Below, one piece after another: positions 35,005 to 57,891 of a stretch of 64,000 bases of DNA. The notes beneath the pieces are model-generated. The model was given only the letters and a program-made list of their open reading frames with translations, did not search any database and was not told the DNA's origin. Origin of the DNA: Doris montereyensis (Eukaryota; Mollusca; Gastropoda; Nudibranchia; Dorididae); NCBI GenBank assembly GCA_037039925.1, contig JAXRKP010000366.1, positions 74,501 to 138,500 on the forward strand. Reading direction: 5' to 3'. The position numbers and the translations under genes were made by a program. The stretch's first letter is position 1. Each line of letters begins with the position of its first letter.

Positions 35005-35315
35005 GATAAAGACTTTATGCATGGGTCCAGATGCAAAGTGTCGGCCTCTCAACTAAAAGGTCGTGGTTCGTGAAAAAATCATCCCGAGTTTCATCAAGTA
35101 ACCTCCCTCCCCCTCCTGTTCCGGCAGTTGGATCGACACCTAGTCCGGTCGGAGACAGGCGATAAAAGGAGGTCCCGTGTACAGATCACACAACTCTGTG
35201 CACGTAAATATTCCATGGCTGTTTACAGGGCTGGCCGGGCAAACCTGAAAAATCCTATCAAGAACCTCAGTAGTAATAATAGTGGATAATGGATGTAGGT
35301 AGCCTAATATCAATC
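35005..35315 (+). mobile_element. SINE family B, plus-strand copy
   Basis: Head 'gggtccagatgcaaag', 'gtcggcctctcaac', 'ggtcgtggttcgtg'. Body 'gatcgacacctagtccgg', 'gataaaaggaggtccc', 'gtacagatcacacaac', 'ggctgtttacaggg', ending in 'ggataatggatgtagg'. Confidence 0.75.
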
Positions 35316-35334
35316 AAATTTTTTTTAAATCATG

Positions 35335-35632
35335 GGCGCCAATTTACGAAATATTTTCTTCTTTAAAAAATATAACTGGTTTTTCAGTATCGACATTTAG
35401 AGATGAGACAGAGAAGAAATCTATTTTTCATTCGGGTGCGTCTATAACGATTTACGAAATATTTTCTTCAAACTGGTTTTCACGTCTATCGACAAATTGT
35501 TTTTTCTACTTCTCTGTCACGCGCGTTGTTTTTCACCCAAATCAATAGATCATTAACATTTCGGTAAGGTTCACATTTATACTCATTATCAGTATCGACA
35601 TTTAGAGATGAGACAGAAGAAATCTATCCACA
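35335..35632. repeat. Local duplication upstream of DENND10
   Basis: 'cagtatcgacatttagagat' followed by 'gagacaga' occurs at about 35387 and 35592, and 'tttacgaaatattttcttc' at 35343 and 35451. These are partial tandem copies about 110-205 bp apart. Confidence 0.7.
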
Positions 35633-35918
35633 ATTCATTACCCTAAACATCCCCTCTCCCGATACATGGTGGGTCGGGTGCGGCAGAAGGGAGAGGGGGG
35701 GGGTTAGGGGATTACCAAATTTCCCCTATCGATTCGTGTAACATCGTGTAGCCACGACGTTAGAAACATCCCACCTGGTTCGTCCTCATGATGAACTTGT
35801 TTTTGTTACAAAAGCTATAGTAAAGAGGCAAGAAAAAGCCCCTCAACACTTTAAGGGTCGTCCATAAACTTGGTCGATGTATTTCTCTCACGTTGTAAAT
35901 TAGGGGTGGGGTGGGGTA

Positions 35919-35934
35919 GGGGGGGGGGGGGGGG
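35919..35934. repeat. Poly-G run
   Basis: Run of about 16 G, 115 bp upstream of the DENND10 start. Confidence 0.9.
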
Positions 35935-36048
35935 CGCTCCCAAACAAAACAAAACCAAAACTCCCACTCATCACCGGATCGTGGTCGGGAACTGTTCGTT
36001 CACTTAATTATTCTTACGACTTGTTGTTCAAATAAGTGATCGGATACC

Positions 36049-47575
<11,527 letters not shown>

Positions 47576-47724
47576 GAAGCGGCTTAAATAGAATGTATTG
47601 AATTGAATGTCTCCCACCTGAGATTAAGCATTGAAATTACCATCTAGCACTAGTAGTAGTAGCGTTATTTGGGCTTTCAATCAGTAACCGTTTAAACTAA
47701 TGAAAAAGAGCTTTAGATACCAAT

Positions 47725-48015
47725 CATCTTTCCTCTCACTCTTTCTCATATCTGTTATCATGCTAATTCCTCTAAATTCACCATGTGATCAATGCATATG
47801 GTATAATGGGTAAATTCCATTGAAAAAATAACAACAAACTTTCACATTTCTTTTGTCTTGCTGGCTTCCTCATAATTCATCCTGAGATCACTGCATATGG
47901 TAAACTGGATAAAGTCCAATGAAAATAACACTTTCACAAATCTTGCGTTCATCTTGATGCTTCCTTTTATTTCATGTAAGTTCACCGCTTATGGTAGGTG
48001 GTGTAAATTGCAATC
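47725..48015 (+). mobile_element. Three consecutive family D fragments
   Basis: 'cctctaaattcaccatg', 'cctcataattcatcctg' and 'tttatttcatgtaagttc', each followed by a 'gcatatggtaaactgg'-like end, lie about 100 bp apart. This is a local triplication of the 3' half of family D. Confidence 0.6.
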
Positions 48016-48084
48016 ATTAATGTTGTCAGGGAGTGAAATGAATATTATTTGTATATTATAATAATAATGTTACAGTCCCAGTGA

Positions 48085-48090
48085 AATAAA
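48085..48090 (+). terminator. Possible DENND10 polyadenylation signal
   Basis: AATAAA about 510 bp after the stop. It is the first canonical hexamer noticed on the sense strand. Confidence 0.35.
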
Positions 48091-48099
48091 GTGAAGTGC

Positions 48100-48539
48100 G
48101 TTGGGACTTGAATTTGAACAAAAACAGAACATATATATATAACAATGAGCAGTGTTTTCAATTATTATTGTTTATGATGTACATATCCACATATAGTCGT
48201 TGCCACGTAGCGTCACGGTGAATAGCAGAATGATAAATGGCTGTCACATAATTTTTTCTATATAAAAGTCACTGGATAGTGTCACAGGGGTTTTGCTTAC
48301 ATCACAGGGCCTTGGTATGATGAAAAGAATATTGCCCGATTCGAGCGTTAAATTTGACGTCAGGGAACAAAGTCTTTCATGCGACCAACGAATAGTGATA
48401 CAAGTTATGCATTTTTATGGCTGGTCTGACATTGTGTTGTCTGAACTTCACAGCAAAGGGGCAGATAATTCAAGGTAGACAACTCTCTGTAAGAGGAGAC
48501 AACCAATTCCCACACATCTGTAAATCAGCAGACGAAGCT
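48100..48539. other. Intergenic, nothing recognised
   Basis: No repeat or coding match recognised. Confidence 0.4.
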
Positions 48540-49130
48540 GAACCATTCCCTCACTCTTCTTCTTCTTCTTCATGTCTGTGAAAACCCCCGGTTTTGGAGG
48601 ACCAATACTCAGTTACATCTTTTGTCCTTATAAGTAAATAGTAGTCTATTAAATATGTCAATATTTGTAGAGTCAATGATATCTTGATCGAGGAAGTTCC
48701 AGATATGGGTGGCGGATGGAAAAAACAAGTACAGATGGGTGTTAATTTTGGATCTTACGCAATATACGGCTAAGGAAATTAGGGATGGTCAGATGTGAAC
48801 TTATTTTTATGACTCTTAGGTATGTTGAACATAATCTGCTCTGGGGAAGAGGGAGAGATGGTTAACTAATTTAGTTTACAATGTATGATTAGACGGGTTT
48901 GTGTAGGAACAAAAGAACCAGGCGACAGTCCATGAATAACACACCGTGCATCATTAGTCTATCAAACTGAAGAATCTCCATGCTCATTTAGAGAGGTAGA
49001 ATGATTGTCCCCCTTGAGAAATGGTTACTGTCACACTACGGATAGCGTCAAGGAAAGACAAGGGAACAGACCCTTTGATGTTAAGTGTCGATGACTGTAA
49101 TATTATTTGATTTATTATTACTATATAACA
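48540..49130 (-). mobile_element. LINE reverse transcriptase C-terminus
   Basis: Minus-strand segments read FPSATHIWNFLDQDIIDST, then NIDIFNRLLFTYKDKR, the common 'FFP..T..WN.LP..II.....FK..L' C-terminus of CR1/L2-like LINEs. Before it lies a decayed thumb-like stretch. A (GAA)n tail at 48556-48571 follows on the minus strand. Confidence 0.65.
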
Positions 49131-51029
49131 TAATATGAACTGCATTTATTGAAGCGAAGTAACTGAGTGAGCAAAGGCTGTCACAATTAGTTTTCAGGAT
49201 TATGCCAATGAACGACTGAGTGATCCTTCTTCCGGAATGAACAAGGATGAGATATTGGTGCTAACATTAAAATGGTACAGCCTTTTGTGCTATTTAACCC
49301 TTTGTGTCCACACTTGAATTCCACCAATAGATACAGTCATGTTATATATAGCCTGATAAATTTGCTCATCTGCATATTTGAAAGGCCAATTTCTAAGTAA
49401 AATATTTTCCAAAACACTAACAATACTAACATGTTGTACGGTACCTCATTTTGTTTGAAAATGAATTTACTTTTGTGTTGTCAGTGAAAATGTTGCTTTT
49501 TTCAAATTATTAAAAGATCTGCATGTCAACAAAAATTCCAAATAAAACTGAAAAATTAGAAGCAAAATTTTAAACTCACATGCTAAAAAATAATATAAAT
49601 GATAAAAAATCTTGTATTTCCATATTTATTTATGGAATCCAATATATTATCCAAGGAAATACAGTGAAAAAGTGTGAATATCCATTGTACGCAACAGATT
49701 TGACACATTGTACGACGGTGAGAATAAATTACACCTTCATTGTCTTGTCTTAGTCACTGAAAGTGCTTGAAACAACCCTCAAACAAGTAAACATGCCTGT
49801 TTCTAACCTTCAAGCATAAGAAAACCTTCGTTATTGACTGTATTTACCTTTTAGAATAAGAGTACTTCCTTTTTCAAGAGACGATAAGGCATGCCTGCCC
49901 ATCAGACTTGAACCTTTAGATTCACATTTTTAAACCAATAGATTTAGGAGCTGTTGTTAGCAGCTTGGTGTCCTTGAATTTTATTTTTCAAAAGCCACTG
50001 GTGGACTCCTTAAGGATCCTGGAGTGAAAATTTTCCTGTTTGTTCCTATCAATTTAAATTATGTATAGGTGTAGTGGGCATGGTGTACTGGATTGAAATA
50101 TGTCTTTTTTTTCTGACACTTCCGGTTTGCCATGGAAACAGTGGCCATCTTGGATTTTACCCCAAAATTTCACCGTTCAATATCGATAGGCTTTTTTATT
50201 TTGTCACAAATTTCTTTCAAACTTGGCACACACCTTATTTGATACAATATCTAAATTTGATCAGAACGGATTTTTGTTTTATCAGTAAGTTTTGTTTTTA
50301 TGAATTTTTTCTTATATTATATGCTATATATAAGAACAACCAAAAAATATACAAAAATATTGTACAAAAATATTTTTTTTCCAAAACTATAATACAAAGC
50401 TGGTGCACGGAATATGGCACATATTTTCACCGACGATCAAAGGCAATATTTGAGGAAGTTTCGTCAAAAGTACATTTCTTACATTGTGCTGATTAAAATG
50501 AGTACCCGATACCAACTTGTAATACTTTAGTTTTTTTCTTCTTTATTTTGTTTTTTTATACTTGCATGAGTACATAACACTTTGATTGCTATTTAAGACT
50601 GATGTCAATGTTTCCTGTTGTAGGGTTAAGTGTAATCTTTGACAAATTTCAAGTGTTAATTATCGCTATCAGAAACAGTAATTTTTCAGGAAAACGATTT
50701 TGTTTGATATCTGGACAACGTTTTTTTTATTGCTCAGTCCTCCGTTTGCTTCATGACTTTTTTTCAGCTGTACAGTCAGATCTGTAGAGATCCAGATGTG
50801 TCCCATTTTTGCACTTTTATCTCTCTCTCTCTTCACAATCAAAATAAATTTTCATACTGTTTATTGTATAGTATGATTATGAATCATGAAAGTTTTTTAC
50901 CTGTCAGGCCTGCATAGATCTAGATCTAGACATACCCTTTTTTGCACTTTCTCTGTCTTAGAACTCTAGTCTTACTCTTTGCGACAGAGATTTCATTGGC
51001 TCAAAATTATATTGTCCGAACCTACGCAT
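49131..51029. other. Intergenic, AT-rich
   Basis: No gene. 50080-50140 ('ggtttgccatggaaacagtg', 'gccatcttggatttta') resembles part of the TTAA element at 62656-63392. The 140-codon frame at 50074-50496 is Phe-rich and motif-free. Confidence 0.45.
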
Positions 51030-51285
51030 AAAGTGGCGTTGCAGTCGAGCAGTTAGGCTACTGGACTGGGGGATCATGAAGTCCCGGGTCCAAATCCTAG
51101 CAAGGCTGTTGTGGTCGTTGGGAAAGACACTTAACACGTATTTTCCCCACTTTACCCATGTGCAAATGGGTTCAAACACTAGCTTGGGAGTAAAAACCTA
51201 TGTCACACTAGTGTCCTGGCCAGGAGGTGATTATTATCACCTTGTCCGCTTCATGTGCTGAGTGTAACAACCTTGATTGAACTAC
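51030..51285 (+). mobile_element. SINE family A, best preserved copy
   Basis: 'ggcgttgcagtcgagcag', 'ttaggctactggactgg' (A-box), 'cccgggtccaaatcct' (B-box), 'tgggaaagacacttaac', 'acccatgtgcaaatggg', 'agcttgggagtaaaaac', 'cctggccaggaggtgat'. It contains the TTAA into which another copy (62550-63540) received an insertion. Confidence 0.8.
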
Positions 51286-52392
51286 ACGTAAAACCGTTTT
51301 CGGAAAATATGCTAGCTGGCTGGAAGGAGAATCTGGAGTTGAAACAAAATACAAATGAATTTTGTGACAAATGTAGAACAAAATTGGTTACATCTTTTGT
51401 GTGAGACAGGATAATTGATGACTGTTAATCTGATGATAATGACTATATCTATAACTCGAAATCGTCAAATCATGTAGTCAGGAAAATACAGTTCTGAGCC
51501 CATGAATAGTTTTCATCTATAAAGGCAAAACAATCAAAGTGTTAAGGTTAATGACAAACCGTCCTTGAAATAGGCTTCATTACTACAATGTCTGTCTTTT
51601 GGCAACTTTTAAAAATATATTTCTCACTGCGACACCCTGCATTGTGTAAATTATGAGTGGTTAGTGAATGTACTGATATTATTATATTGGAGATGTTTTG
51701 AAGTCCTCGTCACTTGTTGAAATGAATGTTTCATATTGTTTTATGTTGAGAAATAAAATTATTTTTATTATAATCTTGTTCAACATATATTATTATTATG
51801 TGAGTTTCCTTTATGCGTATCAATGATCAATAGTTGTTTTTGTCATTAATGTGTATTATGTGATTTTTCTTTTTTCACGTATCAAATTTAGTATCATGTC
51901 ATTTTTCATAACTTGAATCATGTGATTATTCGTTATGAGTATCATTATCATGTCATTTTCCTTTGTTGCATCATGTAATTGTAATCTTTCTCTACATGTA
52001 TAATCATGGGGTTTTTCTTTTTGTGTAGTATGTTGTTTTTCTTAATTAAGTATGTGTGCATGTTTGTTGCTTGTTGTGCTTGGTCTTCAAGCATAAGTTA
52101 TACCAACCTCTTCAAATTGAAAAAGGAGACTTTGACTGTGCAAACTAATTCAACTTGCATCATGCCCGTAATGTTAGGCTGCCGGACTGGAGATCACCAT
52201 ACAGTGCTGATGGTAACAAACAGTGAAAAAGGAGGAAAATTTTGACTAATTGCCTTTAGCCCCATTTTAACAGCATTTACTCCCATTTATAATTTATACA
52301 GTGATAAAGATGACAAGCTAACAGTAATAGTAATACTCACACAGCCCAGGTGTTTCGCAGGCGTACAGATGAAAGATGGGGAGAGTTCCCAT
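51286..52392. other. Intergenic, AT-rich
   Basis: 'atcatgtgatttttc'-like words recur loosely between 51780 and 52020. No gene recognised. Confidence 0.4.
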
Positions 52393-54860
52393 CTAACGTT
52401 TCCTCTTCTTTTTAGGTGGTCCCTCCATTGACTGGCTGATGCCTCTTAAAAGCTTTACCACATGGCATTTTCCCTGATGGCTTTTGCTTTGGCAATGCTG
52501 GTCAGTGAATGGACCTGCTGCTCTAGGGATTTTCTCCTTTTCCTTTATTTTCTTAAGGTCTGTCCTATATCTGACATGAGATGTTGTCATGGAATTCACC
52601 AGGGCTGAATCAATTGCTGTGTGCAATATGTCTGGCCGTTCGAAACATTGCACAGTTGAGGTGTTTCTTGACATAAGTGAACACTTAATGGTCTGGACAG
52701 CTGAGAAGGTTGACAGAGCCATGCTGCCACATTTAACTTTTATTATGTCCTTCATTCTTGAAAATGAATACTCAATCTGGGGATCATGAAATATGGAAAG
52801 GCAGGCCCTAGCTAACTTCTGGAGAGTTGGAAACTGCACCTGTTTGTTCCACCACACATCCACTCTCTCACTTGCAGAACAATGATTGGGAAAAATATTG
52901 TAATTTTTTATTTTACCTACCAACTTATCCATTTCTTTCAAAGAAAAGAATTGATGAAAATAATCCACCAAAGCATTGAGGGATTCCAACAACTGAATGG
53001 CAAGGTACATCAGGATCAAGGGCAGAGAGACATTCAATAAATTGGTACACAGTGGCAGAGTACTCAGTAGATGCCTAGCACAGAATCTATATGCCCTTGA
53101 CACTTTCATGAGGAAATTCTTCTTCTTTGAGTAGTCTTTGAGAATAATGGATGTTTTTTTGGCAAGGAACAGGTCTTTCAGATCAACATCAAATGATGCA
53201 AGCTGCTTTGGCGTTAAACTTACAATTTTCTCTGGTTTTATGAAGCTAGCATTTAGCAAGGAACTTTTTAGTAGTGCTCATTTGAAAGTCATGCATCTTA
53301 TGAATCATTGGCTCTGCTGTCTGGAAAGCACACACATACTCCTTCAGCATTGGCAGAGCAGAAGCATAAAAGTTCAAAATCAAGCTAGTCTTGGGAAAAT
53401 TGTAAAAAGCCTATCGCTAATTCTTTGCTTTCGCATCTTATTGTCCTTGTTTAGCGATTTGAACATTGTTTTCAGGCACTCAAAAATCTTGTTTATCTTA
53501 ATAGCAGCTTTGCTGTCAGGCTTGTGTTCTTGGTGGATTATGTTGTTCACATCAATTTTGAAATTCAGAGGGGAAGAAACAAAGGGGAAGTAAAACAACC
53601 TAAGGATGTCCAACAGCCTGAGAGTTGACAGACATGTATCATAGACGGATAACCATTTGTGAGGGATGAAGCGTTGAGGGGCACTGAACTTAATGTTGAA
53701 AAGATCACAGAGCTCTGACAAGATTTCTTTGGAGACAGATCGACCACCTAGTCAGTGTTCAAATCATGAAACAATTTCTCCACCCAACCTTCAAACGGCT
53801 CACAAAATTTCTTGACAGCATTGTGGATGTGATGACATGAGTCCCCATTTACATTTACATATAACAGATGAGGAGCATGGTTCCTAAAACGAGTTTCAAC
53901 ACAACCACTTTTGGCACCTCTCATGACATTGCAGGAGTCAAGAAGACATGTTTGAAGATTCTTCTATGGTATTGAATTAGTATCCATGAGGTTTTTGATA
54001 GCTTCAAAAATAGTAGATGCATCTGTCTTAACTAACTTAATAGAAGCAAAATGTTCAATTACATCTTCTTGTTTGACTGAGCTAAAGTAGCTAACAAAAA
54101 CTGCTAACACTTTCTTGTTGATGGATGAGATGCCCTCATCTATGTTCAAAGAAAATGGACATATTTTCATGTTACTGATGATTCCTTTTGAGAAAAAGTC
54201 AGATATACCATATTTAAGTTTGTATGCGGCTGAGCACCTATCTAACGATACATTGGCAAGGGCCTTTGGATCCAGAGAACATTCTCGAATCAATTCCACG
54301 AGCTTCGGAACCACTGAAAAGGAGATGTTGTTCACCATCATACTCAGAATCATGGCTTCTAAATTTGCAGTCCGATCACTTAAAGGAATCAACCTACGTG
54401 TATCTACTCCATCGCTGGATGAATTGGCGGCTGACTGCTCTTCACCACTAGATCTAGAAACATTGCACTGGTTCTGGTTGACCTTTTTAAACAGAGGGAA
54501 AAGAGGAGAGTCTTGCGGCTTTTTGTGAGAATTAACCACCAAGAGTATAGTTCGTTTTCTTATGTTCTACATGAGAAATGTGCTTTGCTGACTGTAGGTG
54601 GTCCACTAAGGCAAACTTGCCCTTTCCACCATAGCTGATCACATCATTGCAATATGAACACAGTGCTTTACCAGGAATGTCCAATTTTCTGATAGTCACC
54701 AAGTTTCACCTCAGTTTGGAAATTTCCTTGACTTTAACTTAACACTGGCATGGCATCCAACCATTCAAATTTAAATTTGTTCTTAATTTTTGAGTCTATT
54801 TCCTTGACGCGACAAGCCTCGCATTTGCCAAGAGTCTTCATGGTGCAAAGTTTCAAGCAA
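52393..54860 (-). mobile_element. Decayed hAT-superfamily transposase gene with BED finger
   Basis: Minus-strand frames in order. At about 54855-54560 a BED-type finger region appears (WLDAMP..., GKALCSYCNDVISYGGKGK, HLQSAKHISHVEH, with Cys-Cys and His-His spacing). At 54542-53964 there is a 190-codon stretch with PLSDRTANLEAMILSMM and ICPFSLNIDEGISS (catalytic-core-like). Then LLDSCNVMRGAKSGC and CHHIHNAVKKFC follow, and at 53721-53380 PHKWLSVYD. The last, 53259-52393 (288 codons), ends in ERVDVWWNKQVQFPTLQKLA and PQIEYSFSRMKDII, the hAT C-terminal dimerisation region, followed by a basic tail PKKKRKR. At least four frame breaks or stops separate the blocks. Inverted ends and 8-bp duplication were not found. 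Confidence 0.78.
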
Positions 54861-54999
54861 GACAACCACGCTGGGCCAAAAATTTAATAATTAAAATTAA
54901 TCAAGTAAAATAAGACAGAGCCCACCTTGAAACAGTCAGAAATTTATCCAGATCTAGATTATATAGGTCTTTCCCCTTAATTTCACCACAAAATTACTT

Positions 55000-55214
55000 T
55001 TATTATTCCTATCAAAATAGTAGTAATATCGAATATATCTATATGCAGTTGCAATACCATGACACGAGTACAAGTATCAATTCTGACTTCACTGGTCATT
55101 AATAAAAAAGATTTGCAGAATTGAAAAGTGAATGAAAAATTCGCAAAAATCAGCGGATCAGCGGAGATCGAGAAACCGTGAAAGAGGTCAAAAAAGGAGG
55201 AAATTCCGCCTCCG
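55000..55214. other. Intergenic, nothing recognised
   Basis: AT-rich, no motif recognised. Confidence 0.35.
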
Positions 55215-55475
55215 ACTCCAAAAGAGATGTCGGGTTCGAATCCTAGCAAAGCCAGATCCGACGTGTTTCCTGGGATAGACACTTAACATGCATTTTCCCC
55301 ACTCTACACGGGTGCAAATAGGTACAAGCACTAGCTTGGGAGTAAAAGCCTGTGTCAGACTAGCGTCCTGGCCAGGAGGTGATTATCATCACCTGTTCCG
55401 CTTCACACTATTGAAACCGGGATAAGCTCCGGTTCTATGGGCTGTAACGGCCTTGAAGGAATTTTACTCTTACCA
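55215..55475 (+). mobile_element. SINE family A copy
   Basis: 'gtcgggttcgaatcctag' (B-box), 'gggatagacacttaac', 'cactctacacgggtgc', 'agcttgggagtaaaag', 'gataagctccggttctatgg', 'taacggccttgaagga'. The A-box end is diverged. Confidence 0.75.
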
Positions 55476-55554
55476 TGGTCCGAATTGTGTTAAATTTTGT
55501 AAATTGAATTTACATCCCCCATGTCTCAGTGTTACTCTGTGCCAATGTCACATC

Positions 55555-55700
55555 TCTGTTGTTTCTGGCGGGCGGTTGGCAGGCACTACTGTTAGGTTCT
55601 ACCTCTTTCCTTTCCTTCTTTCACTTATCTTTCATCTTGTGTTTCCTCTTGATTGACCCTGAGATCATCGCAATGGTGGACGGGATAAATTTCAAAGAAA
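55555..55700 (+). mobile_element. Family D repeat copy
   Basis: 'gggcggttggcaggcac', 'ctgttaggttctacc', 'cttcctttccttctttc', 'ctgagatcatcgcaatgg', 'tggacgggataaat'. Confidence 0.7.
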
Positions 55701-55864
55701 CAAAACTGTTGTTTCTGTAGTGCAATCTATAGATTTTGGTGAGCATTGTTGAGGGCCATGGACGATGTCTGTTCATGAGCATGTGGCCAACCATTGAATT
55801 TATGCATTTTTGTTTTCATTTACCATTACCACCACATCTACACAAGCAACTTTTATAAATACAG

Positions 55865-55940
55865 AAGACCTCGTTTTGGTGCTGGTAAAATGAGGTGTTG
55901 GGGTCTTAAAATGAGGGTTATAAAGTAATGAGATAAAATG
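55865..55940. mobile_element. Candidate MITE fragment with GACCTCGTTTT end
   Basis: 'agacctcgttttggtgctgg', then 'taaaatgagg' words twice. It resembles the half-palindrome at 6567-6665. Confidence 0.35.
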
Positions 55941-56169
55941 GGAGAATATGACAAAGTTCATGATAGAAAATGTCAAATTGCTCTAAAAGTCATTGATAAA
56001 ATGTTGTCAAATTTGTACCAGCAGACGTAAAACATGTTTAGAAAGGTTAAGAAAACCCAAAGGAAGAATTTAGTATACCCGAGTAAAAATTTAAGAATAA
56101 CACAGAGCACATAAAAGCTGCTTGCAACACATACCCCACAGGTCAAGAACAAAAAAATAACTGGCTTTT

Positions 56170-56492
56170 CTGGTGAATTGTGATTTGATTTGATTTTACC
56201 CATATCCACAACTAAGGTAATCTTGGGCGATTAATTTTTTTTGACCGGATTGCCCCGTTAACAGCCAAGGGATTTTTTTTTAACATGTACAGAGTGTTGT
56301 GATCGGCACATGGGATCTCCTTTTTATCGTCCGTCTTCGATGAGACTAGGTGTTAATCTACCTACCTGGACCACGGGAGTAGGTTTTACTATAAAAAAAA
56401 ACTAGAGTAAAGATTATTCAACCAGCCGGGGCTTGAACCCACAACTTCTTATTTGAGAGGCTGACTACCCACCTCTGGACTATCGAGTCCCC
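56170..56492 (-). mobile_element. SINE family B copy
   Basis: (AAATC)n-type tail at 56180-56197, body 'gtgttgtgatcggcac', 'ggtgttaatctaccta', head 'gggcttgaacccac', 'gaggctgactacc', 'ctctggactatcgagtcc'. Confidence 0.78.
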
Positions 56493-56524
56493 CTGTCTGG
56501 CCAAGTGTGATGGTAGTTTTGCAA

Positions 56525-56605
56525 CCTGAGATTGGTGTCTTTTTATCCTGCTGTTTCCTTTTAATTCATACTGAGATTACGATACGGTGCACTGGGTAAA
56601 TTACA
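56525..56605 (+). mobile_element. Family D repeat, 3' fragment
   Basis: 'ctgctgtttccttttaatt', 'catactgagattacg', 'ggtgcactgggtaaatt'. Confidence 0.55.
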
Positions 56606-56639
56606 AACAAGGAAAAAACCCACAAAAAACAAAAAAAAA

Positions 56640-56850
56640 CTATTATGGCCCGTGGAGCTGGAACGTACCCTAGTTTTTAAAACTAGAACGTGAAGGGGAA
56701 CAGGTGAAAGGATGTTAGCTGATTTGCACTGGGTCAAGTGGGAAAATGATGTTAATTGTCTTTTCCAAGGAACACAACGTCAAATCTAGCATTGCAGGAT
56801 TCGATCCTAGGACTAAGCGATCATAATTTGGCAGTCTGAGTTACTAGGTT
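56640..56850 (-). mobile_element. SINE family A copy, cut at its head
   Basis: Reverse-strand body 'tgttccttggaaaag', 'cttgacccagtgc', B-box-like 'ggatcgaatcctgc', and head 'aacctagtaactcag' that ends exactly where the CCTTTGGTTGC element begins. Confidence 0.65.
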
Positions 56851-56851
56851 A

Positions 56852-57519
56852 CCTTTGGTTGCTATATTCGCCGAAAGGCGAATTTCCGGTGTGGGTTTCA
56901 AATGTGACGTTCACCAAATAGCGAATTCCTAATAAGGACCATTTAAAAGGCGAATTCTTTATTTTCTGTGCCTGTAGTAATTCAGGAGTAGCTCGCCTTT
57001 GCTTACGACACTGTATTTGCCTACGGTAATTTTTTTTTGGTGTTTGAACTGTGATTTTTGACGATTTTTCTTGTTTTATTGGTTTGTTTACATTAGCGAT
57101 GGAATCTGATGATGAGACTGATACATATAGACATGATATTGACTCTGGTGATGAGTTTATGCCCGGGAGTGATGATTCTAGTTCGATTTCTGAAGCTGAT
57201 AGGCCTGAACTAAATTTAGACAATCATGATTTTAGTTCTAGGCCTACGGATCATGGTGATGAAGAGGGACAGAGAAGGAAGTGGGCGTGACAGAGAGAGA
57301 TTTGACCAAGAGTGGGTTTGGAGGAAGTGAAACGATTAATATATCAATCGAATGTTTAGCTGGTCCATATTCCTAACTAGCCTGAAAATTTCATTACCTT
57401 GTGATGTGTCGTTTGAGAGCTAGATTTTTTCTTCTAAAAGCACCATTTTTCATAGGAATTCTCAAAAAGCCTTAGCATTTGAGACGTAAATAGGGACAAA
57501 TAGGTTAGCAACCAAAGGG
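56852..57519 (+). mobile_element. TIR element with piggyBac-like acidic ORF remnant
   Basis: Left end CCTTTGGTTGCTATATTCGCC, right end GTTAGCAACCAAAGGG. The inverted match is CC(C)TTTGGTTGCTA. Flanks are ggtta and ttcaacc, close to but not an exact TTAA duplication. After 'tttgtttacattagcg' an ATG opens 79 codons, MESDDETDTYRHDIDSGDEF followed by MPGSDDSSSISEADRPEL. This acidic N-terminus and the same 5' leader word occur in the piggyBac-type element at 38839. Length 668 bp. Confidence 0.62.
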
Positions 57520-57807
57520 TTCAACCACACACACATTGCTTTTACTTATTCAAACTCTTTTATTTATTTAAGTTAAATTTTAAACTACCGCTTAACTCCA
57601 CGAAACATAGCTCAACACTTATCACATCTACAGGACAAAAATAATGCCACGGAAAGCACATTTTACATAGATATAATCAATAGAATTTTTTTATTTTTCC
57701 TTCCTAGCTCATGGAAAAAAGGAAGAAAAAAAAATAAAATAAAATTATTTACATTGGAAAAGAGAGGCAAAAAAAAAATCACAAATTTATGGTACACTTT
57801 CATCAAG

Positions 57808-57891
57808 GCGTGTTTTCTCTTTTTGCTTTTACCTCCCTCCGAATGATCGACAGAGAGGCGACGTTTTTTAGATTCCTCTTCCTGAAAAAAA
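57808..57891 (-). CDS. BRD8: BRD8 3' exon (basic tail), 3' border uncertain
   Basis: Acceptor at 57892-57893 after a long T run, phase 0. Reads EEESKKRRLSVDHSEGGKS, then KKRKHALMK. The frame stays open to TAA at 57663-57665 but becomes hydrophobic low complexity, so the real end is either a donor near 57805 or 57838 (GGAG|GTAAAA) or an unusual tail. The Lys/Arg clusters would serve as nuclear localisation signals. Confidence 0.55.

Noticed and set aside
52589..54528. Plus-strand frames of 66 to 151 codons
   Set aside because: Shadows of the minus-strand hAT transposase, which carries the recognisable motifs.
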